A stretch of DNA of 64,000 nucleotides from Isoetes taiwanensis (Eukaryota; Streptophyta; Lycopodiopsida; Isoetales; Isoetaceae), in the NCBI GenBank assembly GCA_021234155.1, contig JAJEKV010000318.1, forward strand, positions 280,587-344,586. The letters run 5' to 3'. The stretch's first letter is position 1; each line of letters opens with the position of its first letter. The notes under the pieces are model-generated. The model was given only the letters and a program-made list of their open reading frames with translations, had not been told where the DNA came from and did not search any database. The position numbers and the translations under genes were made by a program. Below are positions 1 through 10,509 of the stretch, in pieces.

Positions 1-61
1 CTCTTCCAAACGGCCACGCTAAACCCTGCATACACAAAAAGACGAACCAAAAGCCACCAAG

Positions 62-205
62 GCCATCCAGGCACGAAGGCCTCCAACCAGGCACTAGGGC
101 CTCCAACCAGGCACAAAAGCCTCAACCCGGGGCACAAAAGCCTCAACCCGGGCACCACAGGGCCCCAACCGGGCACTAGGCCTCAACTAGGCACAAGGCC
201 TCCAA
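62..205. repeat. Minisatellite, ~20-22 bp unit
   Basis: About seven imperfect tandem copies of a unit close to CCTCCAACCAGGCACAAGG. Unit length and the spacer after GGCAC vary between copies (CACTAGGG, CACAAAAG, CACCACAGG). No gene is visible in the first 250 bases; the array is the only structure. Confidence 0.75.
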
Positions 206-255
206 TAAAGTGTTAGTTTACAAACAAGTTATATAAAGCGGGGAGAAGGGTGGGG

Positions 256-442
256 GTGGGCCAAGCGTCTGAAAGGAGAAAGGGGAGATGCGAATGAGAG
301 CTGATAAGGAAGCAAGGAACGAAAAAGAACTTAAATAAGGTGCTAGAAGGGGAAAGAACAAAAACTAACTGCTAACTACCTTTGTAGTTCTAGAACTTTG
401 TTTTCCTTCTATTCGGTGAAACGAAGGAAAACATCATTTCTA
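256..442. repeat. Direct repeat copy 1 (LTR-like), pair with 2545-2730
   Basis: About 185 bases nearly identical to 2545-2730: both run from TGGGCCAA through the AAAGGGGAGATGCGAATGAG block to AAACATCATTTCT, with only a few differences. Similarity stops on both sides. The spacing of 2.29 kb and the TG...CA-like limits would fit terminal repeats of a small non-autonomous LTR element, but I see no primer-binding site after copy 1 and no target duplication, so this stays a direct repeat pair. Confidence 0.7.
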
Positions 443-2544
443 GAACTACTCTGAAAACACCTGGAACAAGAATCTTCAAGAAGAGGAAAAAAAAAAACGC
501 GTAATAAGCTTGTGAAGAAAAAACTAAAAAGTTGTTAAGTAAGCATTGAAAACTGGGTAGGAAATAACAACTTCCCATAGAAGGTATTGGGTGGAAATAA
601 AGAACTTCCCATAGAAGGTCACATACTTTCCAAAAAAAAATCTCCAAGAGCAATTGTAGATCCTGAATACATGGCGAATAACAAGAACAAATGGTATAGC
701 AAAACAAGGCCGAAAAGTTATCCATGGTAAAGGTTGGGGTTATAGATGGGAGGCCCAAAGGATCTGGGAAAAGCACGGTTTGGCATATCGAGCAAGCCTA
801 CATAGCCATAGAAAGTTTATTTAAAGTGGATTAGCACTCACCAAATACCCACATTGAAAAATATTTAGGAAACATAGGACTTTTAAAGGTCCATGCATAA
901 ATATAGGCATAAGGACGAATGGAATTTGAGAGGAAAGCTGAGCAAAATGGAATAAGTAAAAAGGTCGGAGATTGAGAAAGAAATGAATATATGCCAATCA
1001 TATCGACTTGACTTAGCACTTAGAAGTCAGCGAGAAAGCCATAGCTAGAGACTTAACAATATTCAAGAAAAGTTCCATTATATATGATGCCCGAAGCAAT
1101 GTCATTAACCAACCATAGTCAACTTATCTGAAAAAACTTTGACAAAGGTCAAAATATCGTAAACAAAATATAACCACTCTATTACTAATTACGTAGCAAG
1201 GCCTTTAACCAACATTTCTAACATGGTTTAGGTCCTTAAATTATAAAAATTCAATTGAAGTTAAAGCTTAAAAGAGGACGAAAATAGGTCTTCACAATTA
1301 GGTTAAAAGCCAACCAATGCTGGTCGCAGAGGGCTTCCGCTCTGGCAATGTGCCCACCATACAGGTCAAGGCAAGGAAAGAAACAGGTCGGCAAGGCAAT
1401 CTTCCAGTGACGAGGTCCAAGAAACGGCAACTGACGGCAAGGTAGGTTCAGAAGGATCATCAAATCCAGGGAAGCTTCTCTGATTTCTGTCAGGAGGAGG
1501 GAATTAGAGTAACGAAATGGCAGAAGGATGATGTCAGAAAAAATACTAGATTCGGAACCAAAGCTGCAGATAAGTTAGTTCTTAGCGATTCAGGTTCGGA
1601 GTAGCCATGCCAAATTGAAGGGAAACAAAACTTCCAAGCTATCGGTATTCACGGATAACATCTAACAAAGGATTGATTGACCACACGAGAGATCTTTGAT
1701 CCATATGAAACAAGGCAAACCACATAGACAGGACTAAGATGATTTACTCTGGCTAGTTTCGTTTTGCTACTAGCGAGGCAAAATGTTGTGGGCTGGAGTA
1801 AAAAGTCACTGCGGGGATAGAATGATGCCATAAGCCCCTCATTCACCACTTTTGGTAGATATAATTGATTGGTTTTGGAAACCTTACAAACCATCTTGAA
1901 GCGGTAATGATTTTGCATACCCGGCCCAAATCCTTCTTGGCTTCATAGCGCTTATTCCAAATAGGAGTTATTATAAGCCACCCATTTCATAAAACAATGT
2001 TGCAATGGGCCTTTCCATGTCTCTAATCAAAATCAAATTATTCCTATTGACTTACCTCTGTCAAGAATAATCTTGGGTGCTGGATAGAACGCCAATGGTC
2101 CATAAAATTTTCTTGCTTTCTGGTCTCCGTGGTTTCTATGGAAGATGTGGCTTCTTCCTCTGTCGTTGGTCTTGCTCCAAAACTTTTTAAAGATGCTAGA
2201 AGATTTGATACGGGCTCGTTCAAGGCTTGACGGAATTGAATTTAAGCTTAGGTGTCATTGTAGATTATCTGCGATCGCCCGGAACCATTGGTGCACCAAG
2301 AGAATTGTGCCGAACAAGAGATTATGATACAAAATTTGCCCAAATGCAAAGAGAATTATCACAAAATGAAGATTATCAGAGAAAAGTTTGCAAGGAGTGC
2401 AAAATATGGTAGCTTGTGTAGCACCGAATCGGCATTGAACGGCACAAACAAGACAAAGCTAAAGAAAATCGGGCACACCAACAAGCAAGGAAAATCTGGC
2501 GATGAGGAATTCGGGCTATGAAAAGGGAGAAATTCGTGTTATGA
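443..2544. other. No convincing gene between the direct repeats
   Basis: AT-rich sequence with only short open frames lacking recognisable motifs. A short coherent plus-strand frame at about 2227-2410 is followed by further frames and could be a decayed upstream part of the protease gene at 2747, but I see no motif that proves it. Confidence 0.4.
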
Positions 2545-2730
2545 ATGGGCCAAACGTACGAAGGAGAAAGGGGAGATGCGAATGAGAGCTGATAAGGAAG
2601 CAAGGAACGAAAAAGAACTTAAATAAGGTGCTAGAAGGGGAAAGAACAAAAACTAATTGCTAACTACCTTCGTAGTTCTAGAACTTTGTTTTCCTTCTAT
2701 TCGGTGAAACGAAGGAAAACATCATTTCTT
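2545..2730. repeat. Direct repeat copy 2 (LTR-like)
   Basis: Second copy of the ~185 base repeat at 256-442, in the same orientation. It ends at the shared CATCATTTCT, directly before the protease-like gene begins. Confidence 0.7.
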
Positions 2731-2746
2731 CAATTTCAGTTTTTCA

Positions 2747-3709
2747 TTGCACTCAATTGCTCAATTGGTTGTACAGGGTAATTCTGCACTCAATTCCAAT
2801 CCAGAAAAGGTGCCATCATGTGTTCTTGCATCCTCATTTGCATTCGGGCTGTTCTTGAATGGAAACAAGGCCAGGGTTGGCGGGGCTTATGAGCAGTTTG
2901 CCAAGCTCATCCACGACAACCCGTTTGGTAGGGCAACGCGGTGGAAGATCAACTCAACACAATTCTATTATATTCTCACAATGCTTTGGGTAAACTTTCG
3001 GATCACTTGATTATTTAAGTTTTAAATCTATTCTAATTGCCTTTCAAATTGCTATTTCTTAGTGGCCATTGGAGCCTTTTCATCTTAGTGACTGATGGCT
3101 GGCATGTGCTCTCGGCTTGGAAAGCCACGCCTTTGCATTCTCCGCACCTTGATTCATATGCCCCTTACATGCATCTACGAGAATTTGTGACACCGTAGTA
3201 TTCCTCTCTAACTCGAAATATTTAATCTTTTGCATTATGATTGAAGCTAATTTCTTATTCATACTTGCAGATTCCTCCGCAGACGTGTTTAAGAGGTGGA
3301 GGCATGAGGAAAGTGCATTGCATAATGCACCAGATTCCATTAGAAACTCCCCAACAAAGACACTAATTGGACTGTGGTGTGTATGTTATAAATTATGTGA
3401 AGAAATTTGTTAAAGACATCAGTGGCAAGGAGGATAATGTGAGTCTTTGAGTTTATGTTTCTTGTTTCTTTTTTTTTAGGCAAATTTTCAGTTCATGGCT
3501 AAATTCATGTTTTAATGCAGATTCTGATTAACCGTGATTGGTTCAAAAAAGAAGACATAGATTGCATGAGGTCAGGCTTCAAGATAATGCTCCAGAAACT
3601 ACATGATTGCTTGGCTGCAGGGAAGTCCACCTTTTACTTACCCTGGGGTGACATGGGTGATAGCGGGATCAGACTCGGCTATTTGCGGTACATGGTCCTT
3701 GACATGCTG
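2747..3709 (+). pseudogene. Ulp1-like (C48) SUMO-protease gene, C-terminal catalytic part, broken
   Basis: Ulp1/SENP proteases cleave SUMO or related modifiers with a His-Asp-Gln-Cys active site. Four exon-like pieces can be read. Exon A is 2747-2989, an 81-codon frame followed by GTAAAC. Exon B, 3063 to about 3190, reads GHWSLFIL (His codon 3067), then HLDS (Asp codon 3151). Exon C, 3271-3438, lies between TTGCAG and GTGAGT and reads PLETPQQ...DCGVYVINYV, with the catalytic Cys codon at 3373. Exon D, 3521-3709, is flanked by ATGCAG and GTAAGG and is 63 codons with no stop. The order H, D, QQ, C matches the family. Exon C carries an in-frame TAA at 3364-3366, three codons before the Cys, and the A-to-B phase does not join cleanly, so it is probably a pseudogene. 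Plant MULE and CACTA elements often carry Ulp1-like genes, and a MULE transposase lies 3-6 kb downstream on the other strand. Transposon origin is likely but not shown. Confidence 0.72.
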
Positions 3710-3726
3710 GTAAGGATCTACAAGTT

Positions 3727-4045
3727 TGTGAATGTGAATATCTCAAAAAACTCCCAATGTGAATATTTTCTTGAATGTGAATATCTGGAACAATTGAATG
3801 TAATTGTCTTGAATGTGAATATCTTCATCAAGTCTTCAATGTCAAAACAAAGTAATTGAATGTAATTTTGGCTTTTGGCAATGGCTCAATGCACCAAAGA
3901 ATAATGCTTCAAAGCTTCCACCATAGTTTCAACATCAAAGTTTATTATTGCCACTGTTCCTAGACATATTCCAATGGTTAATAATACATTCATAATTTCA
4001 ATGGTTAACATAAATTTGTTGAATGTGAATATATATTAACATGTT
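3727..4045. repeat. Degenerate TGAATGTGAATAT repeats
   Basis: The phrase TTGAATGTGAATAT(C/T) recurs at least six times (about 3729, 3754, 3772, 3809 and again at 4020), mixed with TTCAATG words. It starts within the intron-like sequence after protease exon D and runs up to the first GATC array. Confidence 0.6.
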
Positions 4046-4053
4046 GAATGATG

Positions 4054-4345
4054 TGATCCGGGAGGGTTTGGATCGTGAAGCGGGCCGGACGGGGGATCCC
4101 GGGAGGATGGGATCTATTTTAGGGTGTGTGATCCCGGGAGGAGGGATCACCAAGTAGTGACGCGGGATCGGGAGGAGGGGATCCCATTTTCCTTTGTGTG
4201 TGTGATTCGGGAGGACGGGACCAAAGTACAACTAGCGGGATCGGGAGGAGGGGATCCGTTTTATTAATATGTGATCCCGGAGGACGGGATCACCTTGCAA
4301 GCGGACGCGGGATCCCGGAGGAGGGGATCCCTGCACGTATTTTTA
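4054..4345. repeat. GATC-dense array 1 (GGATCCCGGGAGGAGGGATC type)
   Basis: A short, partly palindromic unit close to GATCCCGGGAGGAGGGATC recurs roughly ten times, separated by short variable spacers such as ACGCGG. The array is GC-rich inside AT-rich flanks. It is followed by a ~50 base tail (TTTTTATTACTTTTTGGTAC, then ATGGTC) that is similar to the tail of array 2. Confidence 0.8.
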
Positions 4346-5324
4346 TTACTTTTTGGTACTATGGTCCAAGGGTCAATGGTCTTAACTTGGCTAAACTCAA
4401 AACATTTTATCCCTATGGTCCATGGCTTACCTTTAGAAATTGAATTCATGGCTTAACCATTGTACAACGGTTAGTACAACGGTTGGCTCATGAGTCTATA
4501 TATACTCATGCCTTGTTCTTGGTAGAAAGTTGAGTTGAAAGGTCTCTCGGTTGAGTTCAATGAGCGATCTCTCGGTTCAATTTTTTCTTGTTCAAAGCCA
4601 AATGGTGAGGACGGATATAACAGTTGCCGAGAGCGGTGCCATCAATGCCCATACACTTGAGGATATTTCGGCCCACTTGAATGAAATTCAGTGAGGATGT
4701 GGGCCTAGAGCTTCGCCCAACCTGACATCAAACGCTCTAAGTAAGCTTCATATTCATGTTCTACTTTCATATTAATCTTTTCATGATCCCTCATGCTTCA
4801 TGGAAGAGACCGTGGAGAATGGGGGAATTGGGAGACCCCTAGGCATCTTGACTATGCTCCCGTGAGTAGGCCAAACCCATAGGGCATTGCTTTGGGAATT
4901 GAAGAAGTGTATTATCCAGGGGCAAGGCTTTGAAGCGTTGCTTGTTAGCTACGGATGTTGTCCGGGAAGGCAACACCCTTAAAGTTCGCCGAGGAAATGT
5001 ATGACGAAGGTCGCGAAAGAAGGATCTCGATCGTGGATGTCCTAGAGGGTTCGAGCCAACCTCAGGCGATATTTTCGATCAGATGATGTGGAGATGTGCA
5101 TCGGTGTGTGCCGATGTAATCGAGGAGGACGTCCAGGAGAAAGCCATGGCAAAAAGTGCAGGAGGTAGATTGAGTGATTCGAATTGGAATGTCGGTTTTA
5201 AGCCATTGTATTAAGTTCAATATTTCAAAGCTTATTAAAAGTAATGGTTAAAGGATATTTCAATGGTTATTCCAAGACATATGTCAATGGTTAAGGGATG
5301 TTATAAATAATATACTAACAAATT
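4346..5324. other. Spacer between GATC arrays, no gene recognised
   Basis: No long frame. The stretch from about 4600 to 5200 is less AT-rich than its surroundings and could be decayed coding sequence, but all frames contain stops and no motif is recognised. Confidence 0.4.
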
Positions 5325-5577
5325 CAATCCCGCGGATCCCGGAGGGAGGGATCACCAGTAAAGTGACGCGGGATCCCGGGAGGAGGGATCCTCTTATAAC
5401 CAAGGTGTGTGATCCTGAGGAGGGGATCCCGTTATAACCAAGATGTGATCCCGGAGGGGGATCATCACAAGGCGACGCTGGATCCCGAGAACGGGATCAC
5501 CAGTCGGGCGCACGGGATCCCGGGAGGAGGGATCACATTAGGCGGACGGGATCCCTGGAGGAGGGATCCCGCGACGC
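5325..5577. repeat. GATC-dense array 2
   Basis: Same unit and same orientation as array 1, about ten copies, followed by a tail (CTTTTTAATTAGTTTTTATC, then CTATGGTC) resembling the tail of array 1. It lies just downstream of the 3' end of the minus-strand MULE gene. Confidence 0.8.
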
Positions 5578-6729
5578 TTTTTAATTAGTTTTTATCCTAT
5601 GGTCTAATCTCTAAACATTAAACATTTAACTCAAGGTTCTAAATTATCCTAACATTTAACTCCTAACAATAAACATTGATAACATTGACAATATTTATAA
5701 GTACATAGGTGAATATTGATTTATTTATACCCTACTGTTTACAAAACTCTAAACTTGACCTGAACAATTAACAAGACAATGAAGCTCATGAGGTGTCAAT
5801 GAGCATTAAACAACAACAAACTCACGATGCCATTCTCACAACAAGGCCCTCCATCTCAACTTGCTTCCAACTCTTCTTGGTTTCCTTGTCTTTCCTCTTC
5901 CCAATTTCTATTAGAGGCTTCAAGTTCTTTACCAAACTATTACCACACTCCTCTTCCAATTGCATTAGTGGGGATACATGTTATGGTTTGTTGGAGGCAC
6001 GTGTGGCCAACATCATCCATTCTTTCAAGCCGCGGTGTCGAGTTGTCTCATGAGTGAATCGGTTGCAATTAGCATGCACGGATCTTTTTCTCGCCCTTGA
6101 CATCACTCTAGCAATGACTTCTTGTAAAGATCTCCTTGTCTTATCGGGTTAATCCTTGCCTCCTTTTGAGAGGGAGACTCGTCCAAGCTTACAATCTCAA
6201 CCACATCTTCGTATGTGGTTTCCTCCCCATGAGGGGCCCCATGATCCTCACATGGCCTCAAGTAGTCCATGCCCCACAAATTGACCCATATTCTAAACGA
6301 GGTGCACCTGGACTACCACGATCGTCGGATCTGTCAATCCTACGATTGAGCGTATATTGGAGCCTCTGGACACCTCTCGTTTCGATTATGCTCAATTATG
6401 ATTGGGGCGCCTATGATTTTAAGATGTCAAATCACGAGTTTGCCTAAGGTTTTGATAGTATGTGGAGCCTCTATCTGATTTTGCTTAAGCTTTTAGAATA
6501 TGAAATCTGAGGGGATTGAACCTACCAAAATAATTCAATGTCCTAATAAGACTACTTTAACCAATCTAACCGGTGAGCTAATGTGACTATTTTTTATCTT
6601 AAATCCATGTTTTTTTTTTTTATAATAACCCATTGAATTGTTTTTGGGATATGGTCTATGGTTTCAAGAATTATATCTATATCAAATCCCCCGGAACCCC
6701 CTGTTATTTTGCTACATATTGAGATCAAG

Positions 6730-6880
6730 CACTGTAAAAGATCTTGATCCTGTGGTTGCCCAACATTTGCATGACCTTAACTTGGTGCTTACATAAGTTG
6801 CCCTTGGCTCCCAGGGACGATCCACGGCATGCCCGGTTCTTGTGTGCCCGTTCACAAAGTATGGTCCTTGCCCTAGAGTG
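6730..6880 (-). pseudogene. MULE transposase fragment: SWIM zinc finger
   Basis: One minus-strand frame reads GAKGNLCKHQVKVMQML, the second half of a SWIM zinc finger (C-x-H in LCKH), which in MULE transposases follows the DDE domain and binds DNA or protein. The first Cys-x-Cys pair is incomplete: only one Cys (before RGSSLGAKG) is seen. Position, strand and order relative to the catalytic fragments support the assignment. Confidence 0.65.
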
Positions 6881-7144
6881 CGTTCACTTTGCACCTACCC
6901 TCACCTTCTTCGAAGTTAGTGAATGTGACCCTGTTCATCAACAATCTTCCTTGCACCCAATATGGCACATTGTATTTATCTCTTCCGGGAGGTGTTCACC
7001 ACAAACCCCGCTTCCTTCATGGACCTAGATGACAAGAGAATTATATTCTTGCAAAATCAAAATAGGCTACAAATGATGATTAGAAGTTATACGATGTATG
7101 CCATGTGTGTCTCCACGTTGTTGGTTTAGAATGTAGAGGAGCGG

Positions 7145-7560
7145 TCAATCCTCAGTCCCCAGAGTGCGTTTTTGAAATGCCCAGCGCCTTTTCAAGGCAC
7201 AATGCCATGCCTCTATGGCTGCATTAGTCTCTTGGTTGGAGTGAGGGTACATCCTTGTAGCCAATACCCATTGGCAAATGTTTTTGGTCCACTCCTTACT
7301 CATGTAAGCCGCCAACTTGGGGTATTGAGGATACTTCCTCAATAAGTCCTCAATTTCCTAGTTGCCTCCCTCCTTCTGCCTCCCTATACTCTTCACCGCA
7401 CACATTGTCCCCTAGAGGACCTTACGTCTGTACATAATGTAACCAAGTTCCTTGAGCGGATGGATTCGTGCCACCTTGTTCTTGATGTTCTTACGCAACC
7501 ACTTGATCCAAGCCCTCCTCCACGTGCCATATGCAAATTTGCCTGCGGGCACACTAGGAA
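7145..7560 (-). pseudogene. MULE transposase fragment with the catalytic Glu
   Basis: The upper part (about 7420-7560) reads WRRAWIKWLRKNI, matching the usual HVRRAW-type block of plant MULE transposases. The lower frame (7145-7342) ends its domain with NAAIEAWHCALKRRW, equivalent to the family's TNNAIEAYH block, whose Glu is the third catalytic residue. A stop and frame change separate the two. Confidence 0.75.
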
Positions 7561-7582
7561 AAACCTATGAAATTAAACAATG

Positions 7583-7951
7583 TTAGTACACTTGTGATTT
7601 GCTTCCAAGGATTAGAGTTTGACAAGTTACTTTTTTCACGGCCTTTATCTCAGCATGGGCATCATCTGTAATGATGCAAGAAGGCTGCCAATCAGGATCA
7701 TCTCGGCATAAGGACTCCTTTAGTGCTTGCATCCACTTTGTTATAGCTCCCTCTTTTGAGAATTGGTAATGCGTAAGCCAATGGTAAACCATTGGAATAC
7801 TCATCAAAGGCGAGAAGTGTGTGAAAAGAACTTTTTGCATTAAACCATACACAATAATCAAATCAACACACAATAAAAGTTGAGGAAGAACCGCACCTCT
7901 TGTCGTTTGTTTTGAATGTAGAGTCCATGCAAATGGCTTTGTTCTTGCCAA
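7583..7951 (-). pseudogene. MULE transposase fragment with the second catalytic Asp
   Basis: The frame contains WQPSCIITDDAHAEIKAV, the conserved block around the second Asp of MULE transposases (Pfam MULE domain). Upstream residues PFAWTLHSKQTT correspond to the block that precedes it in intact proteins. It overlaps the next fragment in another frame, which shows a frameshift near 7870-7950. Confidence 0.8.
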
Positions 7952-8573
7952 ATTTCAACATGGACTCCCTTTGGATTGGAGTCATAACTCCTAATTGAAA
8001 CAAGTCTCCTTGCTCATACATGAACACCGAATCTTGATGTTGTTGAACCCACATGTCAATGCTAGTGGGAAGATCTTCATGTAGCTTCCATGTGTTACGA
8101 ACAACTCCCTTTTCAATATTGTACACGTCCCGAATTTTCAACACATCATCCCTACACATGCTTTCCTGTCCATTCACTTCAAGTCTCAACCTCCACCTCT
8201 CTTCATGCATGTTCATTACACTACGTGGCGTGTGCCATTGGACAAGCTTCTGTCTTACCCATTCCCTCAATTCTTGTGAGATCCAGGGTGCTAGCTTGAA
8301 CCTAACTCCAAAGGATGGGTCAACAAACCTACCATGGCAGGGCAAACCTTGGATATTCTTGTGATCAAACCCATAATAAGTGATATGTGAAAATTCTGGA
8401 AGGAAATAGAGTTGCCTGATTGTGAAATGGCAATGGCGCCCCCTCATTATGCCCTCTCCCCTCTCAACCCCTTTTCCTACATGTGTGCGGTGGGCGTGGT
8501 CTTTCCTCAACCACATGAGTGTTTGCTGTCTTGTCCTGAGGTCCATATGAACACCAATATCTGTATTGTGCAT
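7863..8573 (-). pseudogene. MULE transposase fragment with the first catalytic Asp (236-residue frame)
   Basis: The longest surviving piece. Near its C-terminal end it reads KAICMDSTFKTNDK, equivalent to the MDSTFGTN block with the first catalytic Asp. The preceding ~200 residues are the usual poorly conserved N-terminal part of MULE transposases (KDHAHRTHVGKG, WVRQKLVQWHTPRSV and so on). The frame opens at MHNTDIGVHMD, but that Met may not be the original start, since coherent coding continues upstream on the same strand. Confidence 0.8.
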
Positions 8574-8699
8574 TACAAGTTAGTATTAATCTACTAGGTG
8601 TAATCTTAATGACAAGCACCTCAAATGACTTAAAAAAGCAAGATTTATAATCAAACACATAGCTGAGCAAACACATAATCTTGGACTCATGATTTAAAA

Positions 8700-9323
8700 C
8701 AAAACACATGTATCAAACAAATACCTCTTCAACGTCACATATGAATCCTTGTAGGGTCTTTTTAACACTCTCTCCTGCAATCGAACTTCTTAGATAGAAA
8801 TTGGCGGTGCTTCACAATTCCTCTGCTCCCCAAGAGCGAAATCTTGGACCCGGTGCGTATGGATGTAGCAAGTCAAACAAGCATCGGCCACCCCTTGAAT
8901 ATCGGTACAAAATGCTCTTCGGGATACCAATGTAAGTTGCCATGATCAAGCGAGGCCATTTGGAGGTGTTTAGAACGTATCTCATTAAAGGCTGGAAATA
9001 AGAACAAAGAAAATGACAGCGCTTGTTTTCGGAACATTTATCTAAAATTTGGAAATAAAAACATTAAACACAAAATCGAGCGCTTCTTTAAAGCCCTTTG
9101 AACTTACCTCTTCTCTCTTACGCTCTAACTCGTCCATAAATTTGCCGCGTACCGCATTGCGCTCCTCCTCCATGCCTCGCTTCGCCGACGCCGACCACCA
9201 TAGCGAGGGGCGAACCACACTCGGATGGTGATCCGGAGGGTGGTCTCGGAAACGTCCCCGTGTTCTCATTGTATTGGTTTTTGTCCGTGCATTGCATGAG
9301 GCGAGGTCAAACTTAGAACACAC
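8700..9323 (-). pseudogene. Probable N-terminal part of the MULE gene
   Basis: Two minus-strand frames carry coding-like sequence: one at about 8820-9000 (reads NLHWYPEEHFVPIFKGW in one frame) and one at 9042-9323, 93 residues, rich in Arg, Lys and Glu, beginning MCSKFDLASC. Neither has a domain I recognise. The assignment rests on strand, contiguity and position ahead of the transposase. Confidence 0.4.
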
Positions 9324-9379
9324 GTTAGTCCACGCCTTCTATCTCACCGGTCAAACATTCTCATATTACGGCCTCAGGA

Positions 9380-10075
9380 ATCCGGGGGGCAAATGACAAT
9401 GGGGATCTAGAGGGAGGAGGGATCTGACGCCCGGATAGCGTCGTGGATTATCGCCCACGGGGGTGATCGGGGAGGAGGGATCCGCTGTCCAGGGGTGCCG
9501 GGATCCGGGAGGAGGTTACCACCTCGGCCGGATCTCATCTATCGCATTTAGGGGTGATCCGGGAGGATGCATGTCGGGAGTGCAAGAGATCCGGAGGAGG
9601 GATCACCTCGGCGAGGATAGGGTCAGCCCAGATTAACGGCCTGGTGGCAGGCTGATAGAATCCGCGTGCCAAAACCCGCGTGATCACGACGGAGGAGGAT
9701 CCCGCGTCCGGGGTGCGGGGATCCGGAGGAGGATCCACCTCGGCGGATAAGCATCCGTCCAGATTATCACCATTAGGGGTGATCCCGGAGGAGGGATCCC
9801 GTCCGGGGTGCTCCGGGATCCGGGAGGAGGGGATCACCTCGGCCCGGATATCGTCCCCGGATTTAATCGGCCATCACCGTGGGGATCCGGAGGAGGGGAT
9901 CGATGTGGATGATCCGGGGCGGGATCTCGGGCGGGCGGCCTTTTGATTGCATGGGGGTTTGGGCTGGCGGGGATGGTGCGGGCCCGGCGTGGCGTCTGCC
10001 CATTACCTCAAGAACGGGGTCTCCCAGACGGACCCCGTCGGGGACCCAGGATCCCGGAGGCTGGTAAATTTATCT
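9380..10075. repeat. GATC-dense array 3 with higher-order units
   Basis: The largest array. The GATCCGGGAGGAGGGATC core is joined into longer units that also contain CACCTCGGC(C)GGAT, AGATTA(T/A)C and TAGGGGTGATCC. Copies of CACCTCGGC lie near 9521, 9605, 9733 and 9835, so the longer unit is about 85-130 bases. Same orientation as arrays 1 and 2. It ends about 430 bases before the start codon of the BPS1-like gene. Confidence 0.8.
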
Positions 10076-10307
10076 CGGGATCACCGAATCAAGGGTAAAA
10101 GTATCCTGAGCCGTCCGATGGGGGCATTTGAATAATTCGTTGGCATATGTTATGACGTATGAATGAAGTCAAATACGAGGTTCCGTGTCAAAGTGAGGCA
10201 GCAGAAGCTTAATTTTTGAACAGTCCTCCAAAAAGAAGCTGTTAGGAGCGGTGTTCTCAGAAAGCACCACACTACCCACTAGTTCTAGAAGCACACGCAT
10301 TCCTTCA

Positions 10308-10314
10308 TATAAAT
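10308..10314 (+). promoter_or_regulatory. Probable TATA box of the BPS1-like gene
   Basis: TATAAAT, about 196 bases before the ATG at 10510, in the only plausible promoter interval between GATC array 3 and the gene. Transcription would start near 10340, giving a ~170 base leader. Inference from spacing only. Confidence 0.45.
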
Positions 10315-10509
10315 CCCAAATACACAGAAGCAGGACTCCATTCTGCCCCATCCCATTCTACCCAACCTGCACTGGGTCACGTCAAATCATCAAATTTTTC
10401 GTGGATTTGAACAATTTTCCCCTCGGATCTCACTTTTCCAGCAAAATCTGAGCAAATCGGCCGTTGGGTCCCTCGAATTTCATCCGCAGGTGCAAGAATC
10501 CGAGTAAAA

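Larger units (their letters stand above)
5790..9330 (-). mobile_element. Degenerate Mutator-like (MULE) element, transposase-bearing
   Basis: A minus-strand series of broken frames reads as one MULE transposase in the right order from high to low coordinates: N-terminal segment, first Asp, second Asp, Glu, then a SWIM zinc finger. Frames are shifted several times and contain stops, so the gene is dead. The stretch 5790-6060 also reads coherently on the minus strand (acidic and lysine-rich) and may be the C-terminal tail. I did not find terminal inverted repeats or a 9 bp target duplication, so the limits are those of recognisable coding sequence, not of the element. GATC arrays lie directly outside both limits. 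Confidence 0.7.

Noticed and set aside
390-776. 128-codon minus-strand frame between the direct repeats
   Set aside because: Phe/Leu/Ser-rich read-out of AT-rich DNA, no motif.
4054-4345. CRISPR-like regular repeat pattern
   Set aside because: Units are adjacent or irregularly spaced and variable, spacers are not unique sequences of constant length, and the context is a plant nucleus.
9680-9946. 88-codon frame in GATC array 3
   Set aside because: Repetitive frame forced by the GGAGGAGGGATC repeat; no protein-like features.
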